NCBI GenBank assembly: GCA_045661205.1
Contig: JAZRFE010000008.1
Location: forward strand, 10,093 to 74,092
Source: HGM04593 sp045661205
Lineage (GTDB): Bacteria; Bacteroidota; Bacteroidia; Bacteroidales; Bacteroidaceae
Reading direction: 5' to 3'
Length of the DNA: 64,000 bases
The position numbers and the translations under genes were made by a program. The notes under the pieces are model-generated. The model was given only the letters and a program-made list of their open reading frames with translations, made no database searches and was not told the origin of the DNA. Below, piece by piece: positions 1 to 9,400 of the stretch (position 1 is its first letter; each line of letters starts with the position of its first letter).

Positions 1-2110
1 AGTCGATGGGGGTATCATCCCAACCGTTACCACGTGCATACTGTACATATTTGAAACCGCTAACCTCGTAGGGAAGGTTGATCTCGAGATAGAAGTACTC
101 GCTACCGTCGTACTCGTCGTCAGCACCCCACTTAGAGTGGAAGTGTGTTTTATCGTCAGTGTTGATGTTACCGTCGCAAAGACCGGCGAGACCTATACCG
201 TCAGTAGGAACAACTGAGTTAGTCTCGAAGTTGTCTTCTGTCAAAGGAATCTTGTTACCATTCTGGTCGAAGAACTCAACCTCGTTGATACATACGAAAG
301 GTTTGTCACCTACTTTACGAGCCATCTTTGTTCCGAACACTGTGAAACGGAGAGCGTCAACAGGCTCAGTCAAAAGCCACATGGGAGACTCCCAGTGCCA
401 TACACCTTTACCGTTAGGACCACCGATGTGTGTACCGGGAAGACCATCGTCTACTGTACCGATGCGGAAGGGAAGTTCCATAACACCTGCTACCTTAGAA
501 GCCCAGAAGTTGTCTACGGCTGCATAGATAAGCTGGATACCTGCGTCTACGTCAGCAAGTGACTCACAGTTCTGGATAACAGTCTGAATGTCGTTCTGTA
601 CCTGCAACATAGCGTCGAATGCGCCCTGTCCGTAAGCACCCTCAACCCAGTCGGGACCCTCGCAAACTGCGATCTCCTCTGCGTCTACCATGTCAGAGAT
701 AACCTGGATAGAGTCTACGTATACCCAAAGACCTACTGTTGCATAAGCAGCTGTAAGTAAGTTGAGCTCACGTTTCTTTGTAAGAATGTCAGCTGCTGCT
801 ACGTTGGGGTCAGCTACAAGAGCCTTAGCCTCGGCTACTGCTGCTGCAAGAGCCTCATACTCGCCCTGGTCGTAACCCTCAACTGCGCCACCTATTGCTG
901 CGATACGAGCCTCAGCCTCGTCAATCTCGGCCTGGAGCTCAGCTACGATAGCTGCACCGTTGATAGATGCGTTGTAAACTGACCAGTAGTATGTGTTGGG
1001 ACGGCTGCGCTCGCCTGTACCCTCCTCTGAGTTCTCGCAGAGTACCATCTTACCAAGACCGTCATAAGAGATGATGAAGCCACCATCGTTCATTGTAAGA
1101 ACGAAGTCGCCCTCTTTCTCCTCGCTGGGTGTGAACTCTACAGAAGCTGCGTTGAGTACGTTCTTTGTGTACTGCAACCAGAGTGTACGTGTGATATTAC
1201 CGTCATTGTTAACGTCACCATTCTCGCTCTCGAGGCCGTCGTGGCACTCACGGTTGAGGATGTAGTGACCGTTGTTCAACCAGTATACTTTGTAAGCGTT
1301 CTCTTTCTCTGCGTCGGGTGTAAGTGTTACAAGGTCAGCAGCAGAAGGTGTTACTGTACCACCGCAAGGTGCGTGGAAGAACATGTTTGTGGGAACGGGG
1401 TGACCAAATGTCTCATCGCGCATGTTCAGATACTCCTCCTCAGCGTCAGCGCGAAGCACGAAGAGTGCACCGGGAACTGCAAGCTCGTCTACAGAAGCTA
1501 CCTGTGCGCCAAGCTCAAACTGCTGCTCGGGGAAAGGAAGATACTGTGTACCGGGAGTGATACCCATGTAAGTGATGAGGTTCTTGTGGTAACCTGAACG
1601 TGTGTTCCAGTTGAAATAGAACTCGCTGATGGGCTCAGCAAACTCCAACTCTACGTAGTGGAACTCGTAGGGATAAGAGTCGGTGCTACGGCTGTAAACA
1701 GTGTGGAAGTGCTGATTCTCGTTGCCGTCGTTGAGGATAGCAAGACCACCACCGTCACCATTCTGGATTGAGTTTGAAGAAGCTACATACTCAATGGGGT
1801 TGTCGTTAGCATCGAAGATACGAAGCTCTGACAATGTGAAGAAGGGGATACCTGTACCCCAACCTGATGAGTAACCGTCGAAGCTACCGCTTGTAAGAGA
1901 GTCTACTGTGTTTGTAGAGCAAACTGTAAAACGGAGTCTGTCGACAGCTGTGTCGAACTGGTAAACGCGAGATTTGTACATGTAGTTCTTTACTACTCTC
2001 GCACCGGGAAGACCGTCAGCTGTTGTCAGCGTGATAGGCCATGTGTCTTTTGCAAAGCCTAAAGAGGCAATGAGTGTCAAAAGACAGGTTAATAGTAAAT
2101 TTTTTCTCAT
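1..2110 (-). CDS. Secreted protein with duplicated beta-rich domain and helical spacer (3' end outside window)
   Basis: About 703 codons are visible; the reading frame starts with ATG at 2110 and runs off the window start. It begins with a clear signal peptide (MRKNLLLTCLL, cleavage after GFA). Residues about 22-190 and about 565-703 look like two copies of one domain: both have LPG near the start, then VDxLRFTV, then an L/INE-type strand followed by FD, N and P residues, then a Glu/Asp-rich FY strand, as in discoidin (F5/8 type C)-like carbohydrate-binding folds. Between them lies a region rich in Ala/Glu (about 390-550) with two helical-bundle segments of the type called FIVAR, often found in sugar-binding surface proteins. 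I do not recognise a catalytic motif. It is probably exported to the periplasm or cell surface. The missing C-terminus could hold a T9SS sorting domain or an enzyme domain. Domain assignments are inferred by eye. Confidence 0.85.
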   Translation of the reverse strand, partial: MRKNLLLTCLLTLIASLGFAKDTWPITLTTADGLPGARVVKNYMYKSRVYQFDTAVDRLRFTVCSTNTVDSLTSGSFDGYSSGWGTGIPFFTLSELRIFDANDNPIEYVASSNSIQNGDGGGLAILNDGNENQHFHTVYSRSTDSYPYEFHYVELEFAEPISEFYFNWNTRSGYHKNLITYMGITPGTQYLPFPEQQFELGAQVASVDELAVPGALFVLRADAEEEYLNMRDETFGHPVPTNMFFHAPCGGTVTPSAADLVTLTPDAEKENAYKVYWLNNGHYILNRECHDGLESENGDVNNDGNITRTLWLQYTKNVLNAASVEFTPSEEKEGDFVLTMNDGGFIISYDGLGKMVLCENSEEGTGERSRPNTYYWSVYNASINGAAIVAELQAEIDEAEARIAAIGGAVEGYDQGEYEALAAAVAEAKALVADPNVAAADILTKKRELNLLTAAYATVGLWVYVDSIQVISDMVDAEEIAVCEGPDWVEGAYGQGAFDAMLQVQNDIQTVIQNCESLADVDAGIQLIYAAVDNFWASKVAGVMELPFRIGTVDDGLPGTHIGGPNGKGVWHWESPMWLLTEPVDALRFTVFGTKMARKVGDKPFVCINEVEFFDQNGNKIPLTEDNFETNSVVPTDGIGLAGLCDGNINTDDKTHFHSKWGADDEYDGSEYFYLEINLPYEVSGFKYVQYARGNGWDDTPID

Positions 2111-2280
2111 AATTTAAATGATTAAATTAAAAAAAAGGTTAATAAAGTTCTTTTTTTACTTGTGTTTAATATATTGTATATATGAAACTTCTTTACGTTT
2201 TTCGCTATTGCAGAATGGTGCGCCAAGAATCGTTTTAAATACTTTTAACACTATTAATACATTTTACAATATCGATTTTG

Positions 2281-2313
2281 CAAATATAGTATTAAATTTT
2301 CCAATCAAACAAA
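2281..2313 (-). promoter_or_regulatory. Bacteroidota-type promoter for the secreted-protein gene
   Basis: Read on the minus strand, TTTG (2313-2310) is followed after 21 bases by TATATTTG (2288-2281), matching the TTTG / TAnnTTTG consensus. Transcription would start near 2274, leaving an AT-rich leader of about 160 bases before the ATG at 2110. The rest of the 2111-2425 gap shows no gene or strong hairpin. Confidence 0.6.
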
Positions 2314-2425
2314 CTTTTTTTCAAAAAAAATGCGTTTGAAGGTAGATATTTTTTCGCGGCAGCATTTGGTTATGCGCCACACATAAATGCCACTTTACGG
2401 CAAACTTAAGCAGTGATGCGGGTTG

Positions 2426-3244
2426 TCAGAGGTTCCACGTTGCCTTTTCCATTGCGCTCTCTACTGCCCCTTCTATGTCGTCGGGCAGTGAGTGGAAGAA
2501 GTCGAAACCTGTGATACGCTCCACCTCGTCGATGGTTACGGCATGCTCGACAAGTTTTTTGGCGCCTTTCTTGTTTTCAAACAAAAAGCCGATAGCTGTG
2601 TACTTGTCATAATAGGGGGCGAGGAGCACTTTGAAAAAGCCGTCGGGTACCATCACTCCGTTGTCGCCTATGGTACCGTAGCGGTTGTTGGTGACTATGG
2701 GGCCGCAGACTATGTAGAGGGTGCCGAAGTATCGGGCATATTCGCGGCACTGCTCTTCGAGCTTTTTCCAGGTGCCGGTGTTGAGTTTGTGGTCTTGCGG
2801 GCAGATATTTGTGAGGTAGAAGCAGTCGGCCATGGCGGCGGCACTCCACTTCATGTCGGCGGCAGGTGCCATGTGTCCTTTGTCCCAGCCCGAGTTGCGG
2901 TAGTCGTCGTTGTCGGCCTGCATACCTGCTATCTCGGGGTCGCGCTTGAAGTGTTTGCTGCGCGGTTCGTCGCCTTCGGTCTCGAGGGCGGTGAGTTCGT
3001 AGGCTACCCAGTCGGGGATGAGGCGGGCGGTGTTGTAGAGAAGTGTGTAGCCGTCGCGCGCTATGAGGCGACCCGACGAGCCGGAGGCAATGGCGGGTAC
3101 TTCGAGTTTGTCTATCCTGCCTATCGCGACGGAACGACTGCCTGTGCACCGGTGTACAAGGTAGCCGAAGAGTGCTAATATTATTATTATACCTATTTTA
3201 TAAAGGAGCGACGAACCCACCGTACTTTTTTTTCTACGTGCCAT
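2426..3244 (-). CDS. DNA/RNA non-specific endonuclease (NUC family), membrane-anchored
   Basis: This 272-residue protein has the NUC-family active site: the DRGH-like motif appears as DKGH with the catalytic His at residue 124, followed by a TNICPQ segment and an Asn (about 155) in the LNTGTW context that corresponds to the metal-binding Asn of Serratia nuclease. Residues about 13-32 form a hydrophobic segment, so it is probably a membrane-anchored or exported nuclease degrading DNA and RNA outside the cytoplasm. I chose the ATG at 3244 rather than the one at 3289 because a -7 element, TATCTTCG (3278-3271 on this strand), lies between them, so the longer start would be upstream of the promoter. 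It stands alone between the secreted-protein gene and the divergent dehydrogenase pair. Confidence 0.9.
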   Translation of the reverse strand: MARRKKSTVGSSLLYKIGIIIILALFGYLVHRCTGSRSVAIGRIDKLEVPAIASGSSGRLIARDGYTLLYNTARLIPDWVAYELTALETEGDEPRSKHFKRDPEIAGMQADNDDYRNSGWDKGHMAPAADMKWSAAAMADCFYLTNICPQDHKLNTGTWKKLEEQCREYARYFGTLYIVCGPIVTNNRYGTIGDNGVMVPDGFFKVLLAPYYDKYTAIGFLFENKKGAKKLVEHAVTIDEVERITGFDFFHSLPDDIEGAVESAMEKATWNL

Positions 3245-3270
3245 GATTTTATTTTTAATAATGTGCGACG

Positions 3271-3278
3271 CGAAGATA
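3271..3278 (-). promoter_or_regulatory. -7 promoter element of the endonuclease gene
   Basis: TATCTTCG on the minus strand, followed by GCG; a good -33 box is not evident. It places the transcript start near 3265, about 20 bases before the chosen ATG. Confidence 0.45.
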
Positions 3279-3427
3279 GCAAATTTCAATTTAATTTGAA
3301 AATTTTTATCCCGAACGAGAATTTTAACGATTTTTGCACAAATTTACACCGATTGTGCAAAAACTTCTTGTTATTTTGGACTTTTTGGGCTACCTTCGCA
3401 GCCGAAAAAGACTAATTCATTATAAAT

Positions 3428-4240
3428 ATGACTAAAATAAAGGGAAATTGCATTCTTATTACCGGCGGAGCGTCGGGCATTGGTCGCATAATGGGTCGCA
3501 TGGCCCTGGAGAGAGGTGCGCGCCAGCTGGTTATCTGGGACATAAACGAGGAGAGCATCAAGAGTACTTGCGCGGAATTTGCAAGCAAGGGTAATGTTAA
3601 AGGTTACAGAGTGGATGTGTCGGACACTGCTGCCATGGTGGAGTGCTTCAAAAAGACAAGCGAGGAGTGTGGCGACGTGGATATAATTGTAAACTGCGCG
3701 GGAATTGTTACAGGTAACAAGACTTTCGACAAGCAGACGACAAGAGATATTGAGCGTACAATGAGCATAAACACCATTGCGCCCATGAACATTGCGTTGC
3801 AAGCTCTGCCGGGAATGATTGCCCGCGACAAGGGACATATTTGCAACATTGCGTCGGCGGCGGGTATGTTGTCGAACCCCAAAATGTCGGTGTATGTTGC
3901 CAGCAAATGGGCGATGATTGGATGGTCGGACTCGGTGCGCATAGAGCTGAAAGAGGCCAAGAGCAACGTACGTTTTTCGACTATCGCTCCTTATTATATT
4001 AATACGGGTATGTTCGACGGTGTAAAATCGAGATTTTTCCCCATTCTGGAGCCTGAGGCTACGTCGCGCAAGATTCTTAATGCCATTGAGAAGAACAGGG
4101 ACTTCAAGGGTATTCCTTTCGGTTTCCACTTTATAAGATTGTGTCAGGGATTACTGCCTACCGCGTGGTTCGACGTGATTTTCGGAAAATGGGTGGGTAT
4201 ATTCTCGGCTATGGATAATTTCACCGGTAGAAAAAAGTAA
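3428..4240 (+). CDS. Short-chain dehydrogenase/reductase (SDR family)
   Basis: This is a 270-residue classical SDR that would oxidise or reduce an alcohol/carbonyl substrate with NAD(P). The cofactor motif TGGASGIG is at residues 12-19, NCAG at 89-92, and the catalytic residues are Ser143, Tyr156 and Lys160 (YVASK). Asp38 at the end of the second strand suggests NAD preference. The sequence resembles the SDR group that includes eukaryotic retinol dehydrogenases of the 16C type, with a hydrophobic C-terminal region, so a lipophilic substrate is possible. It is 11 bases upstream of an aldehyde dehydrogenase gene on the same strand; together they could take an alcohol to an acid through an aldehyde. 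The true substrate is not known. A TTG (3368) and TACCTTCG (3391) pair 20 bases apart is a possible promoter. Confidence 0.88.
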   Translation: MTKIKGNCILITGGASGIGRIMGRMALERGARQLVIWDINEESIKSTCAEFASKGNVKGYRVDVSDTAAMVECFKKTSEECGDVDIIVNCAGIVTGNKTFDKQTTRDIERTMSINTIAPMNIALQALPGMIARDKGHICNIASAAGMLSNPKMSVYVASKWAMIGWSDSVRIELKEAKSNVRFSTIAPYYINTGMFDGVKSRFFPILEPEATSRKILNAIEKNRDFKGIPFGFHFIRLCQGLLPTAWFDVIFGKWVGIFSAMDNFTGRKK

Positions 4241-4251
4241 TTCACAAGCAG

Positions 4252-5643
4252 ATGGCAACCATGAAGATTGAAAATCATTCGCCCGAGAGGATAAGGGAGA
4301 TTGTGGAGAAGCAGAGGGTGTTCTTTGCTTCGGGCCTTACGCTGCCCTACAAGTTCCGCCGCGAACAGTTGAAGAAGTTGCTGGCGGCACTGAAAAAGTG
4401 GGAGAAACCGCTGTGTGACGCTCTGTGGAGCGACTTGCACAAGTCGATGGAGGAGGCGGTACTTACCGAGCTGAGCATCGTGAGTGGCGAGGTGAAGAAC
4501 CATTTGAGCCACCTGAAAGGGTGGATGCGCCGCGAGCGTCGCTCTACCCCACTGAAGATGACTCCCTCGCGCAGTAGCATTGTGAGCGAGCCGTTGGGTA
4601 ACACGCTTATCATTTCGCCCTGGAACTACCCTGTGCAGTTGCTGCTGAACCCATTGGTGGGTGCTATCTCGGCGGGATGTACTGCCATTCTGAAGCCTTC
4701 GCCCTATGTTCCCGCAACTTCGGCGACCATAGAGAAGATGATTAAGGAGTGTTTCGACGAGAGATATGTGGCTGTGGTACAGGGCAATCGCGAGGTGAAC
4801 GGAGCGTTGCTAGAGGAGCGTTTCGACCTTATTTTCTTCACCGGCAGCCCCGCGCTGGGCAAAAAGGTGATGCAAGCGGCGGCACGCAACCTGACTCCGG
4901 TAATTCTGGAGTTGGGCGGCAAGAGCCCTTGCATTGTGGACAAGGAGGCGAACTTAAAAATTGCTGCGCGACGCATTGCGTGGGGAAAGACACTGAATGC
5001 GGGACAGACCTGCATTGCTCCCGACTATCTGCTGATACATTCATCGTTGTCAGAGAAATTCGCAACGGCGATGCGCGAGGAACTGCGTAAGCTGCATGGC
5101 GAGGATATACGCAGGAGCCGCCACTTTGTGCGCTTGGTGAACGACCGCGCCTTTGAGCGTGTGGCGGGATATCTGAAGGATGGCCGCGTGGTGTTCGGAG
5201 GCACTACCGTTGCCGAGGAGCGTTACATTGAGCCCACCCTGCTTGCCGACGTCAGTCCCGACTCGGCTGTGATGCAGGAGGAGATTTTCGGCCCTGTGTT
5301 GCCGATGATTACTTTCGAGGAGAGAGAGGAGGCTATACGCTTTGTAAATGAACGAGAAAAGCCACTTGCGTTGTACTACTTCGGCAAGGAGAAGGATGGC
5401 TATGAGGTGCTGAGAAGAACCTCGTCGGGTGGAGCGTGCATAAACGACACCATCATGCACATTGCTAACGAGAATATACCGTTTGGCGGTGTGGGAAACT
5501 CGGGAATGGGCAGCTATCATGGTCGTGGCAGTTTCGATGCTTTTTCGCACAAACGGGCTGTGGTAGTGACTCCTTCGTGGCTGGACTTGCCGTTCCGTTA
5601 CATGCCTTATAACATGTTTGGCCTTGTAAAGAAAATTTTGTAA
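4252..5643 (+). CDS. NAD(P)-dependent aldehyde dehydrogenase (class 3-like)
   Basis: A 463-residue aldehyde dehydrogenase that oxidises aldehydes to acids. The general base Glu220 lies in ELGGKSPC, the nucleophile Cys254 in NAGQTC, and the family motif EEIFGPVLP is present. The short length and C-terminal hydrophobic helix resemble class 3 fatty-aldehyde dehydrogenases rather than the roughly 500-residue soluble types. It follows the SDR gene by 11 bases and is almost certainly cotranscribed with it; the pair ends at a terminator at 5668. ATG at 4261 is an alternative start three codons later. The natural substrate is inferred only as a hydrophobic or long-chain aldehyde. Confidence 0.92.
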   Translation: MATMKIENHSPERIREIVEKQRVFFASGLTLPYKFRREQLKKLLAALKKWEKPLCDALWSDLHKSMEEAVLTELSIVSGEVKNHLSHLKGWMRRERRSTPLKMTPSRSSIVSEPLGNTLIISPWNYPVQLLLNPLVGAISAGCTAILKPSPYVPATSATIEKMIKECFDERYVAVVQGNREVNGALLEERFDLIFFTGSPALGKKVMQAAARNLTPVILELGGKSPCIVDKEANLKIAARRIAWGKTLNAGQTCIAPDYLLIHSSLSEKFATAMREELRKLHGEDIRRSRHFVRLVNDRAFERVAGYLKDGRVVFGGTTVAEERYIEPTLLADVSPDSAVMQEEIFGPVLPMITFEEREEAIRFVNEREKPLALYYFGKEKDGYEVLRRTSSGGACINDTIMHIANENIPFGGVGNSGMGSYHGRGSFDAFSHKRAVVVTPSWLDLPFRYMPYNMFGLVKKIL

Positions 5644-5667
5644 TTTCATTTTATTTTCCGTAAGACG

Positions 5668-5700
5668 GGGGAGCATTTTCGCTCCCCTGCTTTGTTTTTA
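5668..5700 (+). terminator. Intrinsic terminator after the aldehyde dehydrogenase
   Basis: GGGGAGC (5668-5674), six-base loop, GCTCCCC (5681-5687), then a T-rich run to 5700. Confidence 0.85.
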
Positions 5701-5722
5701 CGGGGTTTTTAGACTATTTTTG
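5691..5722 (+). promoter_or_regulatory. Promoter of the ruvA-sprA operon
   Basis: TTTG (5691-5694), 20-base spacer, TATTTTTG (5715-5722): an exact fit to the Bacteroidota vegetative promoter. The -33 box overlaps the T-run of the preceding terminator. The leader before ruvA would be about 100 bases. Confidence 0.65.
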
Positions 5723-5831
5723 CAATATTATAGTGCGTGCAGGGCTTTTTTCCGTTCGGGAGCAGGAAGTTTTGCAAATTGCACAATAATTTTAGAAAAA
5801 GCACGTTAAAGTATAAGTAAAAAAAATTGCT

Positions 5832-6425
5832 ATGATAGAATACTTGCGCGGAGAGATTGCGGAGCTTACACCTGCAACGGCGGTGATTGATTGCGCCGGA
5901 GTGGGTTACGAGACGAGCATCACGCTGAACACATACAGTGCCATTCAGGGCAAAAAGGAGACCAAACTGTACATCTACGAGGTTATACGCGAGGATACCC
6001 ACCAGCTTTTCGGCTTCAGCAACAAGCAGGAGCGAGAACTGTTTCTGTTGCTTATTTCTGTGTCGGGAATAGGCGGCAACACTGCGCGCACCATATTGTC
6101 GGCATTCACCATAGGGGAGCTGTGCGAGGTGATTTCGAGTGGCAACGACAAGACGCTGAAGAGCGTGAAGGGTATAGGCTTGAAGACTGCGCAGCGCATC
6201 ATTGTGGAGTTGCAGGACAAGATTCCGGGGCTGGCAGCGGGAATACCTTCGGCTGCGCCTGCGACAAGCAGCGTGAACAAAGAGGCTGTGAGCGAGGCTG
6301 TGTCGGCACTGACCATGCTGGGATTCCCCACAGCAGCAGCAAACAAGGTGGTGCAGTCTATTGCAAAAGAGCAGTGCGACGCCACTGTGGAACAGCTTAT
6401 TAAACTTGCTCTGAAACAATTGTAA
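5832..6425 (+). CDS. ruvA: Holliday junction branch migration protein RuvA
   Basis: A 197-residue protein of normal RuvA length. It binds four-way DNA junctions as a tetramer and loads the RuvB motor. The N-terminal OB-fold begins MIEYLRGEIAEL; the two helix-hairpin-helix segments are visible as VSGIGGNTA (about 76-84) and VKGIGLKTAQRI (about 111-122); the C-terminal RuvB-binding domain is about 150-197 (AVSALTMLGF). It lies 10 bases upstream of sprA, a pairing common in this phylum. The preceding promoter at 5691 probably drives both. Confidence 0.97.
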   Translation: MIEYLRGEIAELTPATAVIDCAGVGYETSITLNTYSAIQGKKETKLYIYEVIREDTHQLFGFSNKQERELFLLLISVSGIGGNTARTILSAFTIGELCEVISSGNDKTLKSVKGIGLKTAQRIIVELQDKIPGLAAGIPSAAPATSSVNKEAVSEAVSALTMLGFPTAAANKVVQSIAKEQCDATVEQLIKLALKQL

Positions 6426-6434
6426 AGAACCAAG

Positions 6435-9400
6435 ATGAGACTGCGTACGTTATTTACACTTTTCCTGTTGTGTGCATGCACCCTTGTGATGTATGCCCAG
6501 GAGAATAATAGACGTACGATACGTCGCAGTAACAGGGTGAGACGTGCCAGATTCGAGCCTAACGATAGCATTAAAGCGCGTTTCCCCATTGCCAACGTCG
6601 TTCCCGAGAGCGAGAAGGACTTGAAAAAGCTGCCGATGGACTTGCGCAACCCTGCCAACATCGTTCAGGACACTGCATACAACGAGAAGGATAGCACTTT
6701 CAGCATATCGACAAAGATGGGTAACAGCATTCTGGGAACGCCCTTTTTCCTGTCGCAAGAGGAGTATGCCAAAGGCAAGATGCAAAGTTCGTTGCAGCGT
6801 TTTTACAGCAAGAAGTATCGCGAGGAGTTCGACAAGATGAACAACGGCGACAAGTTCGACTTCAGCGACATGAAGTTCGACTTGGGTCCTGCCGAGAAAC
6901 TTTTCGGCCCGGGTGGTGTGCGCATTAAGACTCAGGGTAATGCCGAAATGAAGATTGGCTTTCAGATGCAGAAGGTGGACAACCCTTCATTGCCTCAACG
7001 CAGCCGCGAAACAAACAGCTTTAACTTCGACGAGATTATCAACTTGAATGTCAAGGGTAACGTGGGCGACAAGATGAACCTCGACTTCAATTATAACACC
7101 GAGGCTACGTTCAACTACGACACAAAGAAGATAAGCCTGAAATATGAGGGTAAAGAGGATGAGGTGTTCAAGCTGATTGAGGCGGGTAACATCTCTTTCG
7201 GCACTAATTCGTCGCTCATAAAGGGTGCCACATCGCTGTTCGGTCTGCGCACCGACATGCAGTTTGGCAAGCTGTCGTTGCAGGCGGTGGTGTCGCAAAA
7301 GAATTCGAGCACGACAGTGGTCAGCTCCAAAGGTGGAACGCAGCTGACGACATTCGAGATTGATATTGCCAACTACGACGAGAACCGCCACTTCTTCCTT
7401 GCACACTATTTCCGCGACAACTACGACAAATCAATGGCGCAGTTGCCCACCATTGTGTCGGGCATCACCATCAACCGCATAGAGGTGTGGGTAACAAACA
7501 AGAAAAGCGACTTTACAAACCCTCGTAACATTGTGGCTTTCACCGACCTGGGAGAGGCAACACACATAAGCAACAGCATGTGGAGCAAAATGGGCAACAA
7601 CAGCCTGCCCGCCAACGGCGCGAACAACTTGTACACCACAATGAACAAGGGCTACGAGGAGATTCGCGACATTGACCGCGTGAACGAGACTTTCAGCAAG
7701 ATGTATGGGTTCGACGGCGGACTGGACTACGAGAAGGTGGCCAATGCGCGTTTGTTGTCGCCGTCGGAGTATACGGTAAACAGACAGCTTGGATATTTGT
7801 CGCTGCGCAACTCACTGAGAGCCGACGAGGTGCTGGCGGTGGCATTTGAATATACCTACGGCGGAGTAACATATCAGGTGGGTGAGTTTGCAAGCGACCA
7901 GAAGGAGTCATCGACAACACTGATGGTGAAGTTGATTAAGCCTAACTCGTGCTCACCACAGAATGGTTGCTGGGACTTGATGATGAAGAACGTATACAGT
8001 CTGGGCGCACGCAGCTTGAAAAGCACAGATTTCAGACTCGATATTTACTATGCGAGCGACAGCTTGGGAACCAATATCACATATCTGCCCGAGGAGCATC
8101 TGAAAAACACTCCCTTGCTGAGGATGATGAACCTCGACCGCCTTGACGCTAACAACTCGAAGGAGGCTCCTAACGGTATTTTCGACTTTGTGGAGGGATT
8201 CACAGTGCATGCTTCGTCGGGCCGCATTTTCTTCCCGACGGTGGAGCCTTTTGGTACTAACCTCAAAAAGAAGATTGGCAGCAATGCCATTGCCGAGAAG
8301 TATATATTCCAGGAACTGTACGACTCGACAAAGACTGTTGCCAAGCAGCTTGCCGAAAAGGATAAGTTCTATCTGATTGGTGAGTACACAGGCTCGTCGG
8401 CAAATGTCATTCAGACAGGGTCGATGAACATTCCCAAAGGTTCGGTGGTGGTGACTGCCGGCGGTGTGGTGCTCACCGAGAACAGCGATTATACGGTGGA
8501 CTATGCTGCGGGTATCGTAACTATTGTGAACCAGAGCATTGTAGACGCTGGAACTCCTGTGGAGGTGTCGCTCGAGAGCAACACGCTCTTTAACATGCAG
8601 CGCAAGACGATGCTGGGACTCAACTGGCAATATAACTATTCGGACTATCTTACTTTCGGCGGTACTGTGATGTCGCTCACCGAAAAACCGCTTACCTCGA
8701 AGGTGGACATGGGTTCGGAACCACTGAACAATCTTATTTGGGGCGCAAACCTCTCGTGGAAGAGACAGTCGCAGTGGCTGACAACATTCCTCGACCGTCT
8801 GCCGCTGCTTAGTTGCTCGGCTCCGTCGAGCATTAACCTCACCGCGGAGTTTGCCAAGCTGGAGGCGGGAACATCTGACGAGGTGCAGAGCAATGCTTCG
8901 TACATTGACGACTTTGAGAGTACCGAGAACGGTATAGACCTTGACGCGCCCTCGGCGTGGGTGCTTGCATCAATCCCCACAGGAATGGCTAATTATGGGC
9001 TTACAAACAATATTCTCACCGGATATGACCGCGCGCTTATCAACTGGTACACAATAGACCCGTTGTTTACCCGTCGCAGCTCGTCACTTACACCCTCGCA
9101 CATTAAGAGCGACCTCGACCAGCTGTCGAACCACTATCTGCGCGAGGTGTACCAGCGTGAGCTGTACCCCAACAAGGAGTCTACTTATGAAGAGTCGTCT
9201 ACCCTGTCGCTGATGAATGTCAGCTACTACCCCGACGAGCGTGGCCCATATAACCTTGACCCCGACCTTACTTACGACGGAAAACTGAATGCACCCGAGA
9301 AGCGTTGGGGCGGTATCACACGACAGCTCACAACCACCGACTTCGAGACAGCTAACGTGCAGTATATAGAGTTTTGGTTGCTCGACCCCTTCATCTACGA

